Assembly: GCF_001639725.1 (NCBI RefSeq)
Contig: NZ_LTAW01000005.1
Coordinates: forward strand, 248,001-312,000
DNA length: 64,000 nt
Direction of reading: 5' to 3'
DNA from: Marinomonas atlantica
GTDB taxonomy: Bacteria > Pseudomonadota > Gammaproteobacteria > Pseudomonadales > Marinomonadaceae
Shown: positions 1 through 8,237 of the stretch, one piece after another
Position numbering within the stretch: position 1 is the stretch's first letter
Layout of the letters: each line of letters begins with the position of its first letter
The notes under the pieces: model-generated
What the model saw: only the letters and a program-made list of their open reading frames with translations
Database searches by the model: none
Told to the model about the DNA's origin: nothing
Translations under genes and position numbers: made by a program

Positions 1-32
1 GTTACTAAATGGTAAATTAATCAAATACTTTT

Positions 33-60
33 AAAAAAGAGAGCCTAGGCTCTCTTTTTA
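33..60. terminator. Bidirectional intrinsic terminator
   Basis: A perfect inverted repeat (GAGAGCCTAGGCTCTC) is flanked by an A-run on the left and a T-run on the right, so it can stop transcription from either side. It lies just past the stop of the minus-strand ATP-grasp gene. Confidence 0.8.
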
Positions 61-75
61 GTTATGGCGGGCAGG

Positions 76-882
76 CTAAACAGCTTGGTCTGTGGTGATG
101 ACTGTCGGAAGGATATTCGAATGCAAATACTCCATAATTCCAGTATCCACGCTTTTTTGTAAGTCTTTTACACCTTGGTTGCCAAACATGCGGTTGTATT
201 CGATCAGGTAAGGAGTAGCGCCGACCATGGCAACATCAAATCCACCGTGATCAATTCCTAAAGTACTGGCAACATACTCTACAAGCTCTAGTGCTTCTTT
301 TGGAATCAGTGCAACTTCGACTTTACCTCCTTGGCTAATATTATTGTAAAACCCTTGCTCGGCCTGTAACCGCCAATATCCAGCAACAACTTTATTGCCA
401 ACCCATACGATACGTAAATCACGGTCAATGGGAAGATATTCCTGAGCATAAATAACCGAAGATTTTTCGGTGTATTCTCGCCATTGGATAGGGTTGTCGA
501 TTAAAAACACGCCATTTCCCATACTGCTTCGGGGGATTTTTGCCACAAACGGTGTTGGCATAATGTCCCATATACGATCGGCTTCGTAGGGGGTGTTCGA
601 AACAATTTCTGTATATGGGTGATTCATGGGAATGATCGCCATAAATGTCCGTGTCATTTCTATTTTGTCATGACCTATCATGTAAGAAGACAAACTTGGG
701 AAAATTTGTTTTTTAAGGCCATGAACAAGCGCATTTAATTGCCAATACTCTGGAAAGAGAATCCAGTCGGCTGCACGAATGGCATCAAGATGCGCATACA
801 TGTTTTCAGGCTTAATGTAGTGGACATTAGGAAGGTGAAGTGACCTAAGTGCGTCAAAAGAAATAATTTTCAATTTAGCCAA
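76..882 (-). CDS. ATP-grasp family protein (RimK-like), substrate unknown
   Basis: The 268-residue product looks like a small ATP-grasp carboxylate-amine ligase. Visible signatures are a glycine-rich ATP loop (IPRSSMGNGVFLI, about residue 117), a central EYLPIDRDLRIVWVGNKVV strand pair, and a C-terminal metal-binding stretch LIEYNRMFGNQG (about residue 228) with the usual Glu/Asn ligands. No predicted membrane segment or signal peptide is evident. The likely start is a TTG at 882; a second TTG three codons later is equally possible because the Shine-Dalgarno is weak. It stands alone, divergent from the two-component system and followed by its own terminator. Family members ligate amino acids or peptides, but nothing in the context reveals the substrate. 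Confidence 0.7.
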   Translation of the reverse strand: MAKLKIISFDALRSLHLPNVHYIKPENMYAHLDAIRAADWILFPEYWQLNALVHGLKKQIFPSLSSYMIGHDKIEMTRTFMAIIPMNHPYTEIVSNTPYEADRIWDIMPTPFVAKIPRSSMGNGVFLIDNPIQWREYTEKSSVIYAQEYLPIDRDLRIVWVGNKVVAGYWRLQAEQGFYNNISQGGKVEVALIPKEALELVEYVASTLGIDHGGFDVAMVGATPYLIEYNRMFGNQGVKDLQKSVDTGIMEYLHSNILPTVITTDQAV

Positions 883-1015
883 CCTGCGAGTTAAGAGGAC
901 GCGATAGTAAGACCAATTAGATAAATCTCAAAGTCTTATTTTTGATTGTTTTGTCAGAGACGACTCGGGACATTGAAGTGCCATAATAAAACAGAAATGC
1001 GCTTACAAAACCAGT

Positions 1016-1032
1016 GTTAAGGCATACTTAAG
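1016..1032 (+). promoter_or_regulatory. PmrA/QseB-type response-regulator box
   Basis: Two hexamers GTTAAG and CTTAAG are separated by exactly five bases, matching the known PmrA box layout (YTTAAK-N5-YTTAAK). The site lies 57 bp upstream of a PmrA/QseB-like regulator, so autoregulation is the natural reading. The GTTAAGGCA element recurs at 1072-1080. Confidence 0.55.
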
Positions 1033-1088
1033 AATAGTAATGTAGCGTTAAAAGTATTAAATATTGAATACGTTAAGGCAGTCGTAGC

Positions 1089-1757
1089 ATGAGAATATTA
1101 GTGGTTGAAGATGATACGTCATTGGGTGATGGGCTTTGTGTGGCTTTAAAAAGGGAAGGGTTTACAGCGGATTGGCTGACGGATGGCTTGCAAGCCATGC
1201 AGGCGATTGAGCAAGAAACCTTTGACTTGGTGATTCTTGACCTTGGTTTACCGAGAATGGATGGTATGTCGATTCTAACCAAAATCCGTGAAAAAGCCAT
1301 CGTCGTTCCTGTTTTGGTGTTAACGGCACGTGATGGCATTGATGATCGAGTGGGTGGCCTTGATGCGGGCGCAGACGATTATGTCGTAAAACCCTTCGAT
1401 CTAGTCGAAATAATGGCTCGAATTCGTGCGATTGTACGGCGTTCAAAAGGCAGGGCTGTTTCCTTAATTACACATAATGACATTGAACTTTCACCTGATA
1501 GCATGCAAGTGACGTATCAAGGAAAGGGCGTCACACTGACTCGTAGAGAATATGTATTACTGTCTGAACTGCTTTCTAGGCCAGGTCATGTCTTTACCCG
1601 TGATGCATTAGTTCAGTCTCTCTATGGTTGGGGGGAAGAGGTAGAAAGTAATGCCTTAGAAGTTCATATCCATCACTTACGTAAAAAATTCTATTCTGAA
1701 CTGATACGCACTATTCGTGGTGTCGGGTATGTAATAGAAAAACCAGTTGGAGACTAG
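1089..1757 (+). CDS. OmpR-family response regulator (QseB/PmrA-like)
   Basis: The 222-residue DNA-binding response regulator has an N-terminal receiver with the acidic pair D8-D9, phospho-acceptor D51 in LVILDLGLP, and a conserved Lys in VVKPFD (about residue 101). It is followed by an OmpR/PhoB winged helix with the typical ending RTIRGVGYVIE. Length and motifs fit the QseB/PmrA/TctD subgroup. The partner histidine kinase begins two bases after the stop, so both are translated from one transcript. A PmrA-type box precedes the gene. The inducing signal cannot be read from the sequence; QseBC-like and PmrAB-like roles are both possible. Confidence 0.9.
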   Translation: MRILVVEDDTSLGDGLCVALKREGFTADWLTDGLQAMQAIEQETFDLVILDLGLPRMDGMSILTKIREKAIVVPVLVLTARDGIDDRVGGLDAGADDYVVKPFDLVEIMARIRAIVRRSKGRAVSLITHNDIELSPDSMQVTYQGKGVTLTRREYVLLSELLSRPGHVFTRDALVQSLYGWGEEVESNALEVHIHHLRKKFYSELIRTIRGVGYVIEKPVGD

Positions 1758-1759
1758 GC

Positions 1760-3154
1760 TTGCTTCAGAATAAGTTACCTAACTCGATTAAAAAAAGAAC
1801 CCTAGTATTGGTTATGTCAGTGTTTGCTTTCACCAGTATTTTGTTGGGTATTGTGGGGGTGATTGCCGCTAATCATGAAGTTGAGGAGTTATTTGATGCG
1901 CGATTAGCACAACAGGCACGTTTATTGTTACATCTTACCAATGATGACATTAACGCGGGAAAAGACGCCCCGACGTTCGTTTATCCAAGTGTCATTAGTG
2001 ACTTTGAGCAGTATGACGTTTCAGAGGCAGGCCATACTTATGAAAGTAAGGTGCATTTCAGCATATGGCGAAATGGAAAAGTGGTTGTAGCGTCAGACAG
2101 TCTCTCTATTAAGCCAGAGGTTGATGATGGAAATGGCTTTGGTTATGCCGATAATGGCGCATTTGAGTGGCGTACATTTGAATTGAAAGCGAGACTAAAT
2201 GGGGGTGAAAACTCACGTATTGTTGTGGCTGAACGATCTGATGTGCGTGATGAAATGGTGACAGAAATAGTGCTTAATTCAGTGTTACCAGAATTAATTG
2301 GTTGGCCTCTGATCGCTATTTTTGTGTGGATGGCTGTAGGTGTCGGCTTAGAGCCTTTAAAGCAGCTTACTTCAAGAATTAATCGAATTGAGCCATCAAA
2401 ATTAAGGCCTGTGAGCGTTGACAATGTGCCAAAAGAACTGGTTCCAGTACAGCAGTCTATTAATAGCTTATTAGCTTCAATTGATGACTTGATGGCGCGT
2501 GAAAAACGATGGATTGCAGATGCTGCTCATGAATTAAGAACGCCATTGGCTGTATTAAATCTCCATGCTCAAAATGCCGAATCCGCTGTCACATATGAAG
2601 AGCGTAAAAAAGCGCTTGAGCAAATGCGCTACGGTGTGGAGCGAAGTACGCGTATTGTCGCTCAGTTACTTTCCTATGCTCGAGTAGAAAGTCAGCTTTT
2701 ACGGACGGATTATAGTGCATTAGATGTGTTGAAGCTGACACGTAGGGTTGTTGCTGATTTGTATCCAATGGTATTTCAAAAGAACATTACTATTGAAATT
2801 GATGAGTCGCAGGACGGTTTAACGCTTCCAATAGAAGAAAGTCATCTTGAAATTATTCTTCAAAACCTGATTTCTAATGCGGTTAAGTTTACACCAGAGC
2901 AAGGATTCATAAACATTAATTGGCAGCTTGAAGATAACTTTGTCATTTTGTCATTTAAGGATACTGGGCAAGGCATTGAAGAATCTGAACTAGAGCGCCT
3001 AACGGAGCGCTTTTATCGTGGTAGTGATCAGTCTGGTGCTGGCCTTGGATTATCGATTGTCGCAACTATCGCTAATCATTATCATGCAAAATTATTATTT
3101 TATAGCAATAAGCCCAGTGGTCTAGGCGTTCAAATTCGCTTTCCTAGGCAGTAA
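1760..3154 (+). CDS. Membrane sensor histidine kinase (QseC/PmrB-like)
   Basis: The 464-residue kinase is the partner of the response regulator immediately upstream. It starts at a TTG two bases after the regulator stop. It has a first membrane helix at about residues 14-36, a periplasmic sensor of roughly 140 residues, a second helix at about 176-196, a linker, a HisKA domain with H257 in AAHELRTP, and a HATPase domain with N-box (NLISNAVKFT), G1 (DTGQGI) and G2 (GAGLGLSI). All kinase motifs are intact. The sensor belongs to the group with an N-terminal 2CSK-like periplasmic domain. A strong terminator follows. Confidence 0.9.
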   Translation: MLQNKLPNSIKKRTLVLVMSVFAFTSILLGIVGVIAANHEVEELFDARLAQQARLLLHLTNDDINAGKDAPTFVYPSVISDFEQYDVSEAGHTYESKVHFSIWRNGKVVVASDSLSIKPEVDDGNGFGYADNGAFEWRTFELKARLNGGENSRIVVAERSDVRDEMVTEIVLNSVLPELIGWPLIAIFVWMAVGVGLEPLKQLTSRINRIEPSKLRPVSVDNVPKELVPVQQSINSLLASIDDLMAREKRWIADAAHELRTPLAVLNLHAQNAESAVTYEERKKALEQMRYGVERSTRIVAQLLSYARVESQLLRTDYSALDVLKLTRRVVADLYPMVFQKNITIEIDESQDGLTLPIEESHLEIILQNLISNAVKFTPEQGFININWQLEDNFVILSFKDTGQGIEESELERLTERFYRGSDQSGAGLGLSIVATIANHYHAKLLFYSNKPSGLGVQIRFPRQ

Positions 3155-3188
3155 GTCATTCGGTAAACTCAATTTAATTATGTAATTC

Positions 3189-3213
3189 AAACACCGCTAA
3201 GCGGTGTTTTTTT
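3189..3213 (+). terminator. Intrinsic terminator after the two-component operon
   Basis: An eight- to nine-base stem (AACACCGC / GCGGTGTT) with a TAA loop is followed by a run of Ts. It closes the response regulator/kinase operon and ends next to the following gene. Confidence 0.85.
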
Positions 3214-3231
3214 ATGGCGACAGGAGTCTCT

Positions 3232-3945
3232 ATGCCGGTATGGGCAAACATTTTAGTGTTAACTTTTATGGCTGGTTCCGCCATTCCTTTAGGTGGATTA
3301 TTGGCAACCGTGGACTCCATCCGCCCCAACTGGCTAGATGAAGAGCTACGCCACAGTATTACGGCGTTTGGCGGTGGTGCTCTTTTATCGGCCATTGCAC
3401 TGGTTTTAGTGCCTGAGGGCATTGAGTCATTCTCTGTAATCATCAGTACGTTATTGTTTTTAGCAGGTGGTTTGCTCTTTATGTGGGTCGATATTTGGCT
3501 TTACCGACATAACACATCTGGTGGGCAATTGGTTGCTATGGTCTCAGATTTTATTCCAGAGTCTATTGCATTAGGCGCTTCTTTAGCGCTCGGTAAAGGG
3601 TCCTCATTGTTACTTGCTTGTTTGATTGCAATGCAGAACCTCCCAGAAGGGTTTAATGCATTTCGTGAGTTGAGAGAATCAGGCCAGTATAGTTGCCGAA
3701 AAATACTTTTGTTGTTTGTCATGCTAGCACTTACTGGACCCATTGCGGGTCTAGCGGCTTACTACTGGCTATCTAATTATGAGTCAATTATCTCTGGTAT
3801 TATGTTGGTTGCTGCAGGTGGGATCTTGTATGCGGTTTTTCAAGACATTGCACCTCAGGTGCGTTTAGAAAAACACTGGGCACCACCGTTAGGAGCTGTG
3901 CTCGGTTTTGTACTAGGTTTAGTCGGATATATGTCACTCCACTAA
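3232..3945 (+). CDS. ZIP family metal transporter-like membrane protein
   Basis: This integral membrane protein of about 237 residues has seven or eight hydrophobic helices and resembles ZIP (ZupT-like) divalent metal transporters. The two hallmark helices are present: DFIPESIALGASLALG (about residues 106-121) and a later MQNLPEGFNAFREL, where ZIP proteins carry HxxPEG metal-binding motifs. In the first the usual His is Asp, so metal preference may differ. The start at 3232 is preferred over the ATG at 3214 because AGGAG sits five bases before it, whereas 3214 abuts the terminator T-run. The gene appears monocistronic. Confidence 0.75.
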   Translation: MPVWANILVLTFMAGSAIPLGGLLATVDSIRPNWLDEELRHSITAFGGGALLSAIALVLVPEGIESFSVIISTLLFLAGGLLFMWVDIWLYRHNTSGGQLVAMVSDFIPESIALGASLALGKGSSLLLACLIAMQNLPEGFNAFRELRESGQYSCRKILLLFVMLALTGPIAGLAAYYWLSNYESIISGIMLVAAGGILYAVFQDIAPQVRLEKHWAPPLGAVLGFVLGLVGYMSLH

Positions 3946-3964
3946 AACGATACAAAAATAAAAA

Positions 3965-3972
3965 TGTATACA
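3965..3972. promoter_or_regulatory. Candidate GntR/FCD operator
   Basis: The palindrome TGTATACA lies in an A-rich stretch about 45 bp before the BenE-family transporter. Palindromes with a GT...AC core are typical of FadR/FCD GntR regulators, and such a regulator is encoded just downstream of the transporter. The assignment is inferred from motif and context only. Confidence 0.4.
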
Positions 3973-4016
3973 AAAAAATAATCTGATATGCTTGCTTTTC
4001 TTAAAGGGAGTAATTC

Positions 4017-5189
4017 ATGAGAGACGTATTTTCAGACATTAGCTTGGGTGCTGTTGTAGCCGGTTTTGTAGCCGTTTTAATAGGGTTTGCCAGCTCAGTG
4101 GCAATTGTGTTTCAGGCAGCTGATGCTGCAGGTGCGACAGAAGCAATGAAAGTTTCTTGGATTATGGCCCTAGGTATTGGCATGGGGGGGACCTGCTTCT
4201 TTCTATCTTTATGGTACAAAGCGCCCGTTATTACAGCATGGTCTACTCCTGGTGCTGCACTGCTGGCTACAAGTTTAAACGGTGCAACTTACGCTGAGTC
4301 TATCGCTGTATTTATCTTTGCTGGTGCGCTTGCGTTGATATTAGGTTTGTCTGGCTTATTTGATCGGTTAATGCGTTGGATTCCGTTACCCATTGCATGT
4401 GCAATGCTTGTGGGTGTTCTGTTTAACTTTGGTGTTGAAATTTTTACATCACTGGAAGCCAGCCCTGTTGTTGTATTGGTGATGTTACTGGCATACCTTA
4501 TTAGCAAGTTAATCTTGCCTCGCTATGCGGTTATCGTTGTTTTAATGGCCGGCGTGATCATGGTTTTACTTCAACCTCATGCAAATTTTGCCGAAATCCC
4601 GTTATCAATAGGTTCACTGGAATGGGTGACACCCAAATGGAATACCTCCTTAATTTTAGGGGTAGGGGTGCCACTGTTCATTGTTACTTTAACGTCTCAA
4701 AATATTCCAGGTGTGGCGGTAATGCGCGCTAGCAATTATGAAACACCGGTCTCAAATATCATCTCTTGGACTGGTTTGAGCACTGTTCTATTAGCTCCAT
4801 TTGGAGGTTTCGCATTTAATTTGGCGGCTATTACCGCAGCAATTTGCAGTGGAGATGAATGCCATAGGGACCCTTCGAAGCGTTATATTGCTGGCTTGTC
4901 AGCTGGGGTGTTTTACACCATTGCCGGCTTTGCTGGTGCTACCGTAGTAGGATTGTTTTCTGTTTTTCCCACCACCATGATTGCGGCTTTAGCAGGGATT
5001 GCTTTGTTAGGTACAATTGGAGGTAACTTAAAAGCTGCATTTGATGATGAGCAATACCGAGAGCCTGCGCTAATTACTTTCTTAACGACAGTGTCAGGTG
5101 TCTCTTTTTTTGGTGTTGCGTCTGCATTTTGGGGAATTTGCTTTGGTTTGTTGGTGTTAATGATTCAGAAAATGAAAAAAGAGCTGTAA
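4017..5189 (+). CDS. benE: BenE family benzoate/H+ symporter-like transporter
   Basis: The 390-residue polytopic inner-membrane protein has about 12 hydrophobic helices. Characteristic BenE-family stretches include WSTPGAALL, SQNIPGVAVMRA, a TGLSTVLLAPFGGFAFNLAA segment and ICSGDECHRDPSKRYIAG. The length matches the family. GGGAG lies about eight bases before the ATG. No benzoate catabolic gene is visible nearby, so the true substrate, benzoate or another aromatic or purine-like compound, is not established. A GntR/FCD regulator begins six bases after the stop, suggesting a self-contained transporter-regulator unit. Confidence 0.8.
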   Translation: MRDVFSDISLGAVVAGFVAVLIGFASSVAIVFQAADAAGATEAMKVSWIMALGIGMGGTCFFLSLWYKAPVITAWSTPGAALLATSLNGATYAESIAVFIFAGALALILGLSGLFDRLMRWIPLPIACAMLVGVLFNFGVEIFTSLEASPVVVLVMLLAYLISKLILPRYAVIVVLMAGVIMVLLQPHANFAEIPLSIGSLEWVTPKWNTSLILGVGVPLFIVTLTSQNIPGVAVMRASNYETPVSNIISWTGLSTVLLAPFGGFAFNLAAITAAICSGDECHRDPSKRYIAGLSAGVFYTIAGFAGATVVGLFSVFPTTMIAALAGIALLGTIGGNLKAAFDDEQYREPALITFLTTVSGVSFFGVASAFWGICFGLLVLMIQKMKKEL

Positions 5190-5194
5190 AACAT

Positions 5195-5818
5195 ATGCTT
5201 GAGTTATTAGACCAACTGAAAGCAGATATAATTAATGGTCGGTTGGATCGTGGTTGTCCATTACGTCAACAAGAGCTTTCAAAGCGTTATGGCGTCAGTC
5301 GTATTCCTATTAGGGATGCGATATCAGTATTACGTAATCAAGGTTGGTTGGTCGCGCATGGTAAAGCAGGGGTGATGGTTCCTGAATTAAATTGGAAGGA
5401 AGCAGAAGATTTGTATCAAATGCGCTCTTTACTTGAGTGCCAGCTATTAGGGTATTCTTTCCCTAATATTACCTACGAGTCATTAGGTAAAGCCCGAGAC
5501 ATCAATCTACGCTTAAATGCTTGTGATCTTTCAATGCTAGAGAGAGGCCGTTTAAATTGGGAATTGCATGCTACGCTTTATGAAGTTGCGAATAGGCCTA
5601 CGCTTTTCAATATGGTAGCTATACTGAACGAGCAAGTTAGACGATATATGGGGTTTCAATATGGGCCTTTACAATATCGTAATACCAGTCAAAATGAACA
5701 TGAAGAATTGCTGGATTTGTTGGCTCAAGGTCAATCAGACCAAGCAATCAAATTGCTTCGTCAACATATTGAAGTGGCGGGACAGCAATTGGTTGAGTAT
5801 CTAAAAGCAACCAGTTAA
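5195..5818 (+). CDS. GntR family transcriptional regulator with FCD domain
   Basis: The roughly 207-residue regulator has an N-terminal winged helix (QELSKRYGVSRIPIRDAISVL, residues about 25-45) and an all-helical C-terminal FCD ligand-binding domain beginning near VPELNWKEAEDLYQMR. The ATG at 5195 is preferred because it follows the transporter stop and starts at a typical position for the family; an upstream in-frame start would overlap the transporter by 60 bases. It probably controls the adjacent BenE-family gene, perhaps through the TGTATACA palindrome. FCD regulators bind carboxylic acids, which agrees with an aromatic-acid transporter. Confidence 0.85.
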   Translation: MLELLDQLKADIINGRLDRGCPLRQQELSKRYGVSRIPIRDAISVLRNQGWLVAHGKAGVMVPELNWKEAEDLYQMRSLLECQLLGYSFPNITYESLGKARDINLRLNACDLSMLERGRLNWELHATLYEVANRPTLFNMVAILNEQVRRYMGFQYGPLQYRNTSQNEHEELLDLLAQGQSDQAIKLLRQHIEVAGQQLVEYLKATS

Positions 5819-5842
5819 ACGTATTATCAAGGATTTAGTTTA

Positions 5843-7513
5843 GTGGACAGAGCTCTCTTTCAAAATAAAGCCGCTCAAAATTCCTCTGTATATAGTGGGT
5901 TGCAGGCGTTGGTTGCTGATGAATTTGAGAATTCACGTGTTTCCATTCGTCAGATGCTTCAGGGGCTAGGTATTCAGCATGTCGATCAAACATCAAGTGG
6001 TAAAGGTATTATTGATTCATGTCGATCCCGACATTATGACATTATCCTTTGTGACTTTCGCTTAACAGGTAATAAAAACGGTCAACAAGTACTGGAAGAG
6101 TTACGTCAGTTGTCGCTTTTAAAACCAACAAATATTTTTATCATTGTGTCTGCTGAAACTAGCCGAGATGTGGTGATGGGAATTATGGAGTCTCAGCCAG
6201 ACGAATATCTTTCAAAGCCTTTTACCCAAGCAGTTTTGGCTCGACGATTGGAAAGACAGTTTCATCAGTCTCAAGCGTTATCCAAAATGAAAGGGCTTTT
6301 GTCGAAGAAGCAATATGTTGAATTAATTCCTGAATGCGTTAATCATATTAATCAAGAGGGGCGATATTCCCCATGGTGTAAACGTACTCTGGTTGATGCC
6401 TACTTAGAGACTGGTAAGTTTTCTATGCTTGAGAATCTCTGTCAGACTGAGCTGGCTGTTCGTGATTTAGATTGGGCGCTCCTTGGTCTGGCAAAAATGG
6501 AAGCAAAAAAAAACAATCCTCAAGCCGCTATAGCAATGCTTGAAAAGCTCTTAAGGCTCTTTCCGCAAACAATAAGTGCTTACGATTTGTTGGCTGAATG
6601 CCTTGAAAAATCAGGACGGTTGGATGAGGCTCAGTCAATATTAAGTGATGCAATCAAAATCTCACCGCGTATTCACAAACGTCAAAAACACATGGCCAAT
6701 GTGAGTATGGCAAATGGCGATCCACAGGCCGCTTTAAAAGCCAGTCAGCAAACAGTACGTTTGGGTATTAATTCTATCCATGAAAATCCTGATGATTATA
6801 TCCAATTAATTGATATTGTTTCAGAATCCGCAGATTCAGTTGAAAGTAGTGTTGATCGCAAACGACTATTAAGTGAAGCCAGTCAAGCTCTGACTGTTAT
6901 TAGTAAGCGCTTCGCCAATGACGATACAGTTAAATTTCGTAAAAGCTTGGCAGAAAGTCGGTTTCTTGCTTCACAAGGCCAGCAGCGTGAGGCTGAGAAA
7001 GCCTTGGAGTCTGCTAAGCAAATAGCCTCAGAATTAGTCGATGGTTTGCCTCAGGACCTTGTAGTCGAATATGGAAAGACGCTTTACGGAGCAGGCGAAC
7101 ATGAACAAGCTGAAATAATGCTGGCTTCTCTGGTGGATGATCAAACAATCAGCGATGATTTGAAGCAGCAAGCAGCAGATTTTTTAGATGAGCCTGTGAG
7201 CTCTTCTGCAAAAGCTAAAGCAAAAGAGCTGAATAAAGAGGGGTTAAGTTGCTACTCTAAGAAAGATTATGTGGTTGCCATTAAAGAGTTTAAAACTGCA
7301 TTAGAGTATTCACCCCGTCACCCAGGTCTGAATCTTAATCTCGTACAGACTTGTTTGAAACTCATGGAAACCAATGGAAAAGAGTCCCACATGCTGGCGG
7401 AGTGCACAGAAGCTTTGCAGCGTCTTAGGCATGTCACACCATCCCATAAACAGTATAAACGGTTAATAGCTCTAAAAGAGTACCTTACTAAACACTACAA
7501 AGTTGCGTTTTAG
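5843..7513 (+). CDS. Receiver-TPR response regulator, copy A
   Basis: The 556-residue protein has an N-terminal receiver domain (D26 region acidic, phospho-acceptor D71 in IILCDFRL, Lys in LSKPFT) followed by an extended helical region with TPR units, for example around AIAMLEKLLRLFPQ and LDEAQSILSDAIKISP, and a final TPR near residue 470 (LSCYSKKDYVVAIKEFKTAL). It has no DNA-binding or enzymatic output domain, so it likely acts through protein contacts. The start is GTG with AAGGA upstream. A small HATPase gene follows after ten bases. It is clearly paralogous to the opposite-strand gene ending at 8906, which is shorter (403 residues); this copy has an extra C-terminal TPR block. Confidence 0.85.
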   Translation: MDRALFQNKAAQNSSVYSGLQALVADEFENSRVSIRQMLQGLGIQHVDQTSSGKGIIDSCRSRHYDIILCDFRLTGNKNGQQVLEELRQLSLLKPTNIFIIVSAETSRDVVMGIMESQPDEYLSKPFTQAVLARRLERQFHQSQALSKMKGLLSKKQYVELIPECVNHINQEGRYSPWCKRTLVDAYLETGKFSMLENLCQTELAVRDLDWALLGLAKMEAKKNNPQAAIAMLEKLLRLFPQTISAYDLLAECLEKSGRLDEAQSILSDAIKISPRIHKRQKHMANVSMANGDPQAALKASQQTVRLGINSIHENPDDYIQLIDIVSESADSVESSVDRKRLLSEASQALTVISKRFANDDTVKFRKSLAESRFLASQGQQREAEKALESAKQIASELVDGLPQDLVVEYGKTLYGAGEHEQAEIMLASLVDDQTISDDLKQQAADFLDEPVSSSAKAKAKELNKEGLSCYSKKDYVVAIKEFKTALEYSPRHPGLNLNLVQTCLKLMETNGKESHMLAECTEALQRLRHVTPSHKQYKRLIALKEYLTKHYKVAF

Positions 7514-7523
7514 GAGATAGAGC

Positions 7524-8207
7524 ATGTCCGAAAAAAATCAATTATCATTCAAAAAAGTGATTGGCGCATCCGTTAAAGATATGCGTAATTCTTTAGGTCA
7601 GGTCCAATACAAGCTTGATAATATGCTGGCTGAGAAAACTGATGCCAAGGAGCTTTCAGAGCTTTCTGATGCACAGTATGAAATGGTACGTATGCAAAAT
7701 GTGATCAATCAATTACATGGTTTGTATTTGCTTGAAAGTGATACGTTAACGGTTCAAATGTTAGAAACGTATGTTCTTGAGCTTGTAGAAGATTCTTTAG
7801 CAGGGCTTGAAACATTGCTAAAGCATAAGCAAATAGAAGTGGAGTTGGATGCTGAAGATATCAGCTGGTATGTAGATCCTCATTTAATTGCCAATGTTTT
7901 GCAAATTATTTTACTGAACGCGATCCGCTACACTGAAAATAAAATTTCACTAGTGCTTAGTCAAAATGACGACGGATTACTGATTTCAGTAATCGACAAT
8001 GGTAAGGGGTACCCTCAGTCTGTGCTTGATAGTTTTCAGTCGCTGGTTGCAGGTGAGTCTATTGCGAATGTTTCAAGTCAAAACACAAGTTGGCTGTACT
8101 GTGAAAAAGTAGCTTTGCTTCATAAGAATAATGAACTTAAAGGTTATACTCGATTAAGTAACGATCCTGATACTGGTGGTGGTCGAATTGACTTACTAAT
8201 TCCTTAG
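7524..8207 (+). CDS. HATPase-domain histidine-kinase-like protein lacking phospho-acceptor His, copy A
   Basis: The 227-residue soluble protein has a short helical dimerisation region followed by a HATPase fold with N-box LLNAIRYT and G1 box IDNGKGYP. In the H-box-like segment ASVKDMRNSLGQ a Lys (K18) occupies the position of His15 in the paralogue on the other strand. The G2 region (about residues 180-190) has no GxGLG motif. It therefore looks like a degenerate kinase or pseudokinase, possibly a scaffold or phosphatase for the receiver-TPR protein encoded ten bases upstream. It ends at a strong terminator. Confidence 0.75.
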   Translation: MSEKNQLSFKKVIGASVKDMRNSLGQVQYKLDNMLAEKTDAKELSELSDAQYEMVRMQNVINQLHGLYLLESDTLTVQMLETYVLELVEDSLAGLETLLKHKQIEVELDAEDISWYVDPHLIANVLQIILLNAIRYTENKISLVLSQNDDGLLISVIDNGKGYPQSVLDSFQSLVAGESIANVSSQNTSWLYCEKVALLHKNNELKGYTRLSNDPDTGGGRIDLLIP

Positions 8208-8211
8208 TAAG

Positions 8212-8237
8212 AACCTCGCTATAGCGAGGTTTTTTAT
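8212..8237. terminator. Terminator between the two mirror-image modules
   Basis: A 20-base perfect palindrome AACCTCGCTATAGCGAGGTT is followed by TTTTATT on the plus strand. It sits exactly between two convergent kinase-like genes and probably stops the plus-strand operon best, with partial use from the minus strand. Confidence 0.85.
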
